The notes under the pieces were generated by a model. That model did no database searches. It had not been told where the DNA came from and was given only the letters and a program-made list of their open reading frames with translations. Shown here piece after piece: positions 12,982 through 20,200 of a stretch of DNA of 22,979 nucleotides. This stretch comes from a virus. The stretch's first letter is position 1. Each line of letters opens with the position of its first letter. Location: the IMG/VR virus record IMGVR_UViG_3300010160_000236, positions 1 to 22,979 of that record. One strand, given 5' to 3'. Both the position numbers and the translations under genes were made by a program.

Positions 12982-14462
12982 TTTCCTGGGGAATATCAGC
13001 TAATAGTCACGACGCGGCCTTGGCTGTGTTTTGTGACGAAAAACTAGTGTTTGCCAGTCACAGTGAACGATTTAGCGGCGTAAAAAATGATAGAAATTTA
13101 TCCACAGGGCTGTTATCTCATGCTATGAGTTTTGGTGAACCTTCTTGTGTGTATTGGTACGAGAACCCGTATCTTAAAACTGCAAGACAATTATTTGCAG
13201 GCCAGGGGTGGAAATGGCAAGACAACAATATTAAGAAGTATTTAAAGAACTATAGAATTAATTGTCCCATAACTTATGTAAATCATCATAAGAGTCATGC
13301 GGCAGCAGGATACTACACAAGTGGATTAGATAATGCCGCAGTTGTTGTGTTAGATGCTATTGGAGAATTTGCCACATACACCTTATGGGAAGGTAATGGT
13401 AATGTGTTAAGAAAAATATCTAGTTTAGACTATCCTAACAGTTTGGGATTATTTTATAGTGCGATGACGCAACGTTGTCATTTAAAACCCAACGAAGAAG
13501 AATATATCTTGATGGGTATGAGTGCTTACGGTAATCCTAATAAACTTATTAGAGATATACTTGACGACTTTGTTAGTTTGCCAAACGATGACTATCAACA
13601 CGCATTTAGAATCAAAGAAAATTTACATCGAGGGTGCCAATCGTGGCGTCCTGATTTAGTTATTAACGACACATTTGACATTGCGGCCGCAACACAAGTT
13701 GTGTATGAAATGGCGTTTGAAAGAGTATTACAACAAGCCGCTAGTATGACTGGGTCACGTAATCTAGTACTAATGGGTGGATGTGCATTGAATTGTTTAG
13801 CCAATAGACTTACTGGAAAATACTTTGATAAAACATGGATATACCCCAATCCTGGTGATGCAGGCAGTGCAATAGGAGCAGTGCTGGCAAAACACCCTAA
13901 CTGGAAACAGCATACTGATTGGACTAATCCATTCTTAGGATACAATATTAAAGGTAGTTCATCTAATGAAGAAATTGTAGAATATATTGTACAAAATAAA
14001 ATATGTGGACTAGCCCGTGGTCCAGCAGAGTTTGGCCCTCGTGCATTGGGCAATCGAAGCTTATTAGCAGACCCTAGAGGCAACGATATTAAGGATTTAG
14101 TAAATGCAATCAAACAGCGACAAGAATTTAGACCTTTTGGTCCAGCAATACTTGAAGAACATGTGGACATGTACTTTGATATGCCTTGTGGTTGGAGTAC
14201 TAGTAGGTATATGCAAGTGGTCGCTCGTTGCAGGCATCCTAGCTACTATCCTGCCATTGTGCATCGTGATGGAACTAGCCGTGTACAAACTGTACCAAAC
14301 GATGGAAGCCCGTTTAGAAAACTCTTAGAACTTTGGTATGCACAAACAGGATGTCCTATGTTACTCAATACAAGTTTGAATATCAAAGGCAAGCCTATGG
14401 TAAATGACCACGCAGATGCAAGAAACTTCGAGAGCCAATACGGTGTTAAAGTGTTTAATTAA
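12978..14462 (+). CDS. Carbamoyltransferase, NodU/CmcH/TobZ family
   Basis: These enzymes move a carbamoyl group from carbamoyl phosphate, through carbamoyl-AMP, to a hydroxyl of a sugar or similar acceptor. The 494-residue product has both domains. The N-terminal ASKHA-like part has WGISANSHDAALAVF (4-18), the metal-binding HHKSHA (103-108), VVLDAIGE (123-130), LMGMSAYG (178-185) and MGGCALN (266-272). The C-terminal part has ARGPAEFGPRALGNRSLLADPR (346-367) and IKQRQEFRPFGPAIL. All look intact. It is shorter than typical bacterial members (about 550-600). Placement between primase and helicase suggests modification of phage DNA or a nucleotide precursor; capsule or LPS modification is an alternative. 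Acceptor unknown. Confidence 0.92.
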   Translation: MISWGISANSHDAALAVFCDEKLVFASHSERFSGVKNDRNLSTGLLSHAMSFGEPSCVYWYENPYLKTARQLFAGQGWKWQDNNIKKYLKNYRINCPITYVNHHKSHAAAGYYTSGLDNAAVVVLDAIGEFATYTLWEGNGNVLRKISSLDYPNSLGLFYSAMTQRCHLKPNEEEYILMGMSAYGNPNKLIRDILDDFVSLPNDDYQHAFRIKENLHRGCQSWRPDLVINDTFDIAAATQVVYEMAFERVLQQAASMTGSRNLVLMGGCALNCLANRLTGKYFDKTWIYPNPGDAGSAIGAVLAKHPNWKQHTDWTNPFLGYNIKGSSSNEEIVEYIVQNKICGLARGPAEFGPRALGNRSLLADPRGNDIKDLVNAIKQRQEFRPFGPAILEEHVDMYFDMPCGWSTSRYMQVVARCRHPSYYPAIVHRDGTSRVQTVPNDGSPFRKLLELWYAQTGCPMLLNTSLNIKGKPMVNDHADARNFESQYGVKVFN

Positions 14463-14466
14463 AGTG

Positions 14467-14472
14467 TATAAT
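14467..14472 (+). promoter_or_regulatory. -10 box directly before the helicase gene
   Basis: A perfect TATAAT (14467-14472) lies five bases before the ATG at 14478, the same layout as the primase promoter. A -35 match is poor (TGTTAA at 14444-14449 with a 17-base spacer). No Shine-Dalgarno precedes the ATG. It is probably an extra leaderless start for helicase inside the replisome unit. Confidence 0.5.
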
Positions 14473-14477
14473 ATAGT

Positions 14478-15956
14478 ATGAGTGAAAATAAAGATAAAGC
14501 AAGACAAAACGTTGATTACGGATACGATATTCAGCGTGTGTATTTAGAAATGATGTTGGCAGATGCTGGTACGTTTGTGCGTTGCCAAAGCATCTTTGAC
14601 AGTAAACTGTTCGATAGAAAACTACAAGATCCAGCAGAATTTCTAACCAAATATGTGACTGAAAATAATGTGTTGCCTACACCAGATATTTTAAATGCGG
14701 CCACTGGCAGTAATTTAAAAGCGGCTACGGATTTGCGTGAAGAACATTTTGAATGGCTAATGAATGACTTTGAAACATTTACCAGACACAAAGGACTTGA
14801 ACGTGCTATTCTAGAAAGTGCAGACTTGTTAGAAAAAGGTGAGTATGGTCCGGTAGAAGAAAAGATTAAACAGGCAGTACAAGTTGGTTTACAACGAGAC
14901 ATGGGTACAGATTATTTTAAAGATCCTCGTGCTCGTCTAATGGCTATTAAGGATAAAAATGGACAAATTTCTACAGGTTGGAAGGCAGTTGATGACAAGT
15001 TGTTTGGAGGCTTTAACCGCGGCGAGCTCAACATTTGGGCAGGTGGTAGCGGTGCTGGTAAATCCTTATTCTTGGCTAATCTTGGTGTCAACTATGCTCT
15101 TGCTGGATATAATGTAATCTATCTAACACTTGAATTGAGTGAAGAATTGGTTAGTATGCGAGTGGATGCAATGGTAACTGGCATACCCACTAGGGAGATT
15201 TTTAAGAATCTTGATGATGTGGAAATGAAAGTTAAGATGATTGGAAAGAAGTCGGGACAGTTCCAAGTCAAGTACATGCCCAGTGGCAAAACAGCCAACG
15301 ACATTCGTGCATATTTAAAAGAGTATGAGATCAAAATGGACCGTAAAGTTGATGTATTACTAGTTGACTACATGGACTTGTTAATGCCATTGAGCAAGCG
15401 CATCAGTGCTGAAAACTTGTTTGTTAAAGACAAGTATGTAAGTGAAGAATTACGTAATCTTGCAGTAGAAAAGAACTGTGTGTTTGTTACTGCGGCACAA
15501 TTGAATCGCGGTGCTGTTGAAGAAGTAGAGTTTGATCATAGCCATATCTCTGGTGGGTTAAGTAAGATTCAGACAGCAGATAATGTGTTTGGTATCTTTA
15601 CAAGTCGTGCTATGCGTGAGCGTGGACGGTATCAAATCCAACTGATGAAAACTCGTAGCAGTAGCGGTGTTGGTATGAAAATTGATTTGGAGTTCAACAT
15701 TGATACGTTACGTATTACGGATCTTGAACAAGAAGATACTTATGGTAGTGGTCAAGCCAGTGCTGGCTCAAGTTTACTCAACAGTATCAAACAACGACAA
15801 ACTGTTGCGGCTGATGACGCTGGAGGAACCAGTGCTCCGTGGGAACGTGCAAGTCCTGTAGAAGGATTTGACCTGGCCAAGCCAAAGATCAAAGCTGAAG
15901 TTGCTGGCAGTAAATTGAGAGAACTGTTGAACAACTTGCCTGGAGATGATGTGTAA
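14478..15956 (+). CDS. gp41: Replicative DNA helicase, T4 gp41/DnaB-like
   Basis: gp41 is the ring helicase that drives the fork on the lagging strand and binds the gp61 primase. The product has 492 residues (T4 475). A helical N-terminal domain (about 1-145) is followed by the RecA-like domain: STGWKAVDDKLFGGFNRGELN (165-185), Walker A AGGSGAGKS (188-196), the Walker B strand VDVLLVDYMDLL (291-302), then AAQLNRG and SHISGGLSKIQTADNVFGI with the Arg-rich C-terminal motif (MKTRSS). The C-terminal tail is Ala/Gly-rich and ends in LRELLNNLPGDDV. It lies 15 bases after the carbamoyltransferase stop. Confidence 0.95.
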   Translation: MSENKDKARQNVDYGYDIQRVYLEMMLADAGTFVRCQSIFDSKLFDRKLQDPAEFLTKYVTENNVLPTPDILNAATGSNLKAATDLREEHFEWLMNDFETFTRHKGLERAILESADLLEKGEYGPVEEKIKQAVQVGLQRDMGTDYFKDPRARLMAIKDKNGQISTGWKAVDDKLFGGFNRGELNIWAGGSGAGKSLFLANLGVNYALAGYNVIYLTLELSEELVSMRVDAMVTGIPTREIFKNLDDVEMKVKMIGKKSGQFQVKYMPSGKTANDIRAYLKEYEIKMDRKVDVLLVDYMDLLMPLSKRISAENLFVKDKYVSEELRNLAVEKNCVFVTAAQLNRGAVEEVEFDHSHISGGLSKIQTADNVFGIFTSRAMRERGRYQIQLMKTRSSSGVGMKIDLEFNIDTLRITDLEQEDTYGSGQASAGSSLLNSIKQRQTVAADDAGGTSAPWERASPVEGFDLAKPKIKAEVAGSKLRELLNNLPGDDV

Positions 15957-15987
15957 TCTGAATGTAATTGTATTTTTACATAAGTAT

Positions 15988-15996
15988 AATAAATAC
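15988..15996 (+). promoter_or_regulatory. T4-type late promoter before the GNAT-like gene
   Basis: AATAAATAC at 15988-15996 fits the late box set seen elsewhere here (NTAAATAC). The predicted start is near 16001, giving a 20-base leader with AAAGG (16008-16012) before the ATG at 16021. TATAAT hexamers at 15985 and 16000 overlap it. Confidence 0.7.
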
Positions 15997-16020
15997 GCAT
16001 ATAATACAAAGGTAGCGAGC

Positions 16021-16464
16021 ATGGAATTACATCATATCACTGACATTACTGATCCGTTAGTTAGACTAATCAAGGACGATCCAGTACGTCCACATATTCC
16101 ACTTGAGCAACGTATTAACGAAGCCGCAGAAATATTGATCCTCAAAGCAGGAGAAGAAATACTTGCCGCTACCTGTATGCAATGGCTTAAAGATGTTCCT
16201 GAAAATGAACAAGATCTTATTGACATGGGCAAGGATAAAAACATTGCAGTATTTTATACCATATGGAGTTACAGCCCAGGTGCAGGCGCAACACTACTTC
16301 AGCAAGCCGCAAGTTGGTTAAAAAGTGAATTTAAAGACTTAAAAGGTATTGTAACACTAAGTCCGCAAACAGAAATGGCAAAAAGATTTCATCTTAAAAA
16401 CGGTGCTAAAATCCGTAAAGAAAATCCAACCAGCGTTAATTACGAATATTATTTCAAAGAGTAA
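16021..16464 (+). CDS. Putative GNAT-fold acetyltransferase, 147 residues
   Basis: The ATG at 16021 is chosen because AAAGG lies nine bases upstream and a late promoter precedes it; an upstream in-frame ATG at 15946 overlaps the helicase gene and lies before the predicted transcript start. The protein has the strand-helix order of small GNAT enzymes: EAAEILILKAGEEILAATCMQWL, then FYTIWSYSPGAGATLLQQAASWL in the place of the acetyl-CoA pyrophosphate loop (the usual Q/R-x-x-G-x-G/A becomes SPGAG), and LSPQTEMAKRFHLKNGAKI near the C-terminus. I recall similar proteins in marine T4-like phages. The fold call is tentative and the substrate is unknown. Late expression suggests a role in virions or late host takeover. 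Confidence 0.6.
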   Translation: MELHHITDITDPLVRLIKDDPVRPHIPLEQRINEAAEILILKAGEEILAATCMQWLKDVPENEQDLIDMGKDKNIAVFYTIWSYSPGAGATLLQQAASWLKSEFKDLKGIVTLSPQTEMAKRFHLKNGAKIRKENPTSVNYEYYFKE

Positions 16465-16468
16465 AACG

Positions 16469-16477
16469 GGTAAATAC
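16469..16477 (+). promoter_or_regulatory. T4-type late promoter before the fibre-like gene
   Basis: GGTAAATAC (16469-16477) keeps the TAAATAC core. The predicted start near 16482 gives a 17-base leader with AAAGGA (16485-16490), eight bases before the ATG at 16499. The box lies in the left arm of a 9-bp inverted repeat. Confidence 0.65.
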
Positions 16478-16498
16478 TAGTTATAAAGGACTAGTATT
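16473..16498. repeat. 9-bp perfect inverted repeat across a late start site
   Basis: AATACTAGT (16473-16481) and ACTAGTATT (16490-16498) are perfect complements separated by eight bases (TATAAAGG). The left arm is part of the late promoter and the right arm abuts the ATG at 16499. Because the predicted start is about 16482, only the right arm would be in the mRNA, which favours a DNA-level site over an RNA hairpin. Confidence 0.75.
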
Positions 16499-17218
16499 AT
16501 GAAAACCGAGCATAGCATTAAATTAGAAGCAAAAAATGCTGTTGATTTAGACAGACTGTCCTACAGTTCTGGAATGGTTGTCTATGACGTAGACTTAGGA
16601 AGTTTACGAATAATGGACGGAGTTAACCAGGGCGGAAGTACCCTTGCTACACGAGCCTGGACTTTAGGTACTATAAGTTCATTAGGAATCGGCAACGGCA
16701 CCCAGACTGTTACCGCCGGTTCTTACTTAACAGGTGGTGGTTCTTTTACTGCTAATCAAACAAATAATAGCTCTATAACACTAGCTGTTGATGCTACCGA
16801 TGCAAACACAGCTTCTAAAATTGTTGCTCGTGATGCAAGTGGCAATTTTAGTGCTGGCACTATTACAGCCGCACTAACTGGTAATGTTACTGGTAATCTA
16901 ACTGGTGCAGTAACTGGCAACGCTAGTACTGCAACAACCCTACAAACAGCTCGTACTATCAACGGTGTCAGTTTCAACGGTTCTGCAAATATTACCGTAT
17001 CTGCCAGCGCAACTACGTTAACTGGTACTGCATTGAATAGTATTGTAGTTGGTTCAAATCTAACATCAGTTGGAACATTAACTTCGTTAAATGTATCTGG
17101 GGATATTCAAGCTGATTCAAATATAGTATTAAATACTACACCAACAGTAAACAACCATACAACAAATAAAAAATATGTAGACGCAAGATCGGTTGCAATG
17201 TCTATAGCACTAAGCTAA
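16499..17218 (+). CDS. Repeat-rich fibre-like virion protein, 239 residues
   Basis: The N-terminal 50 residues (LEAKNAVDLDRLSYSSGMVVYDVDLGSLRIMDG) resemble the attachment domain of phage fibre-like proteins. They are followed by Gly/Thr/Asn/Ser-rich sequence with repeats such as GNVTGNLTGAVTGNASTATT (residues about 125-145) and NGVSFNGSANITVSA. That pattern, with the tail TPTVNNHTTNKKYVD, is frequent in long tail-fibre and adhesin proteins of marine phages. Cys is absent. It is driven by a late promoter and is followed 16 bases later by the giant structural gene. Probable role: tail fibre or decoration component; direct evidence is only composition and repeats. Confidence 0.75.
   Translation: MKTEHSIKLEAKNAVDLDRLSYSSGMVVYDVDLGSLRIMDGVNQGGSTLATRAWTLGTISSLGIGNGTQTVTAGSYLTGGGSFTANQTNNSSITLAVDATDANTASKIVARDASGNFSAGTITAALTGNVTGNLTGAVTGNASTATTLQTARTINGVSFNGSANITVSASATTLTGTALNSIVVGSNLTSVGTLTSLNVSGDIQADSNIVLNTTPTVNNHTTNKKYVDARSVAMSIALS
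17128..17136 (+). promoter_or_regulatory. Possible internal late promoter for the giant structural gene
   Basis: ATTAAATAC (17128-17136), extended to TTAAATACTACA, fits the local late box inside the 3' end of the fibre-like gene. The predicted start near 17141 would give a leader of about 94 bases, longer than the others, so confidence is low. Confidence 0.35.
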
Positions 17219-17234
17219 ACGAGGATTAATTTAA

Positions 17235-20200
17235 ATGGCAAAGAAACAAATATCAAATTATAAATTTACACCTGGAAACGTTGTTCCGGATCTTAATTTA
17301 TATCCAAATGCAGCCTATCTACTGGAAGTAAATAAAAAATTTATACAAGAAGAAACTATTGCCTATATTGCTTACAATGCAACAAATAATATTTCACCAT
17401 ATGCGTACTATACCTATAATGCAGAAAAATGCAGAAGAGACGTTAGTTATGTGTTAGAAGGATATCTATCAGATCTCAAACACGGTGGCAATAGACAAAC
17501 AGTTTTTAATGCTCAATACTACTGGATAGGCGGAGTACCGCAAGTAGACGGTGATCGCCAACCCGAGGTTTTTGCACACACATTTATTAAAAATTTAATT
17601 CAAAATTACATTTTAACCAATGCGGCGTTTACTTTTAGACAAACTACATTCACACAAGTTAGAGATAACGCATACGTTGCAGAAGCCGCTGGAAAAACTA
17701 AATTAGCAACTCTTGCTGATATTGTTATCAATGTAATTAATACCGGATTGTCAGTACTACCTGCTGTTGTTTCCAATAGAGGATCGGTTAAATTTCCTGG
17801 ATTTTATAAACTTAAAGATATATTATTAATTACAAATACCAGTCGAAATATTATATATTATAATTTTGCAGACCCTTCTTATAAGGCAGAGATAACCTAC
17901 ACTGAAACATATGACAGTGATTTTCCCGGAGCTTTATATGGCAACGATCGAGTAACCACCATTACATTTGATGTCGACACTAGCACCCACATGGTGACTG
18001 ACAGTATACAAATTTTTGTAGAAGCTAAAGAACAAACAGTTCGTCTTAACAGCATTGCAACAGATGCTATGGAACGTCAAAAAGTTGGTATTCCACAGTC
18101 CATGCTTGACGCTGACTTTGAATACGGACTACAGCCTACCAAGTGGCAAACAATCTCAACAATGCGTAATTATCCTAGCGTGTACGAAATACCAGGTAGC
18201 GATAAAGCAGTAGCATCTGTAGTGTCGGATGCCAGCGTAACAAATACGCCAACAGGTACTGGATCTAGTACTATCACAGTAACAACTACGGCAGCTCACG
18301 GATTCCTAGTAGGCGACGTGTTTACAATCAAAGCATTGGCCAGCAGTGTGTTGGGTTTTGGCCGAGCAGAAGGAACATTTATTGTTGCAAGTGTTCCTAC
18401 AGCAACTACTTTTACTTATTATGCAAAAAATAAAGTAGGAACAAGTAATCCTACACTGTTAAGTTCTAGTTATACTCAACTACGAGCAGGCGGATTTTAC
18501 ACCGGCTCAAGTGTTGGTCAACCTACATTTACTGTTTACTCCAACGGACAAAGCGGAACTATAACAACTTCATTGGCAGTACCTGCTGGCAGTTCATTTG
18601 TTGGTTATACTGGCCCAGCTCCATTAATAGGAAGTCCAGTAACAGGAACCGGCATACCAGCTGGCGCCCAAATATCCGGAGTAACCGGAACTGGCGGAAC
18701 TGTGGCTAGTACCAAACTAAACACAACTGCCAACATTGGAGATACTAGTATAATTGTAACAAGTACTGCAGGTATAGTTACCGGTCTGTTATTAAATAGA
18801 GGTGACGGAGTAGCAGTACAAGTCACAAATATTGTTCAAAATACCTTAACACTATCAGATGCATTAACATCTGCTATTGAGGGCATTACAGCAACATATA
18901 CTAATATCGTACCTAACAGCACAAACGGCTCTGGCTCTGGCGCAACATTTAATATTGCTAGGATAGACACAATTTATTCGGTATCAACAGGTAGCTCAGT
19001 AGGTGGTGGATATGTTGTAGGTGAAGTTATCACAATATCGGGCACAAGTCTTGGCGGCAATCAACCTGGTAATAATATAGATATCACAGTAACTGGAGCA
19101 ACTGGTATAAACTCTGTTGCAACATTTGATGATGCAACACTAGAATATGGATCTGGATATTCATCTGGTTCGGGTGTAGCTACAACTGTTTCTCCCGCAG
19201 GCGGCACAGGATTAACTGTTAATACAGTTGCGCTAGGTGGGGGTGTTCAAGAAATCACGGTACAATCAGCAGGCAGCGGATATGCAATTGGTGATGTGAT
19301 CACTGTGCAAGGTGGCAACTTAGGTGCTAAAATCACAGTATTGACTGTAACTGCTGGCGGAGCAATCACTGCAATATCACACGCTGGCACTCCTGTAGCA
19401 ACTGGCACTGTAAGTTTTATTGGTTCTATAACATTTAGTGATGTTACTACTGGTACTGTGGCAAATGCCGCCACATTGACCTATACATCAATTGCAACTA
19501 TTGAAATACAATTTACATCCCCGCACGGATTTATTCCAGGTGATAGCATAACGACTACTGTAAGTAGTACTGGTGCAAATGCACAACTGGCCGCAGGTGC
19601 ATTTTATGTTGAACAGGTTCCTACTAACACAAGTTTACGATATACTGCCAGAGCACCTGGCATACTAGCAAACACCCTAGTCGGTGTTGTTTACAGTAGA
19701 CCGGACAGTTACTACGTACACAGACCGTTAGATGGTGGCGTTCAACTTGGTACAGGCGGTCCTGCCCACGGTGCGCAAGCAATTCGTATGAGTAAGAAGT
19801 ATATTCGTTACCAATCAGGTAAAGGTATTATGTATAATACCGGAGCCTTATTTGCACCTAGTTATGATATTTTAAGTATTACAGCTTCAGGAACAACTGC
19901 TGGATCAACGATTACTGTTACTATTGACGACGTAGATCACGGTTGTCAAATTGGTGCTCAAATACAAATCAATAATGTTACTACCTCTGGTTATAACGGA
20001 ATTTATACAGTAAGCAATATCGTTGACGAAAGAAGATTACGAGTGATTGCAATAAATGCATTGGGATCAACAACTGGCGAATTAGGTAGTCCATGTCAAA
20101 TGAGTATTCGTGGATGGCACGGTGCAACTGTTCGTTCTGGAACATTTGATGATCAAAACGGTATGTTCTGGCAGTACGACGGTATTCAAATGAGTTTGGT

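Noticed and set aside
13595-14170. Long minus-strand open frame (191 codons) inside the carbamoyltransferase gene
   Set aside because: The plus frame encodes a clear conserved enzyme; the antisense frame has no recognisable pattern or start signal.
15946-16020. Upstream ATG (15946) for the GNAT-like gene
   Set aside because: The extension overlaps the helicase end, has unlike composition, and precedes the predicted late transcript start; AAAGG supports the ATG at 16021.
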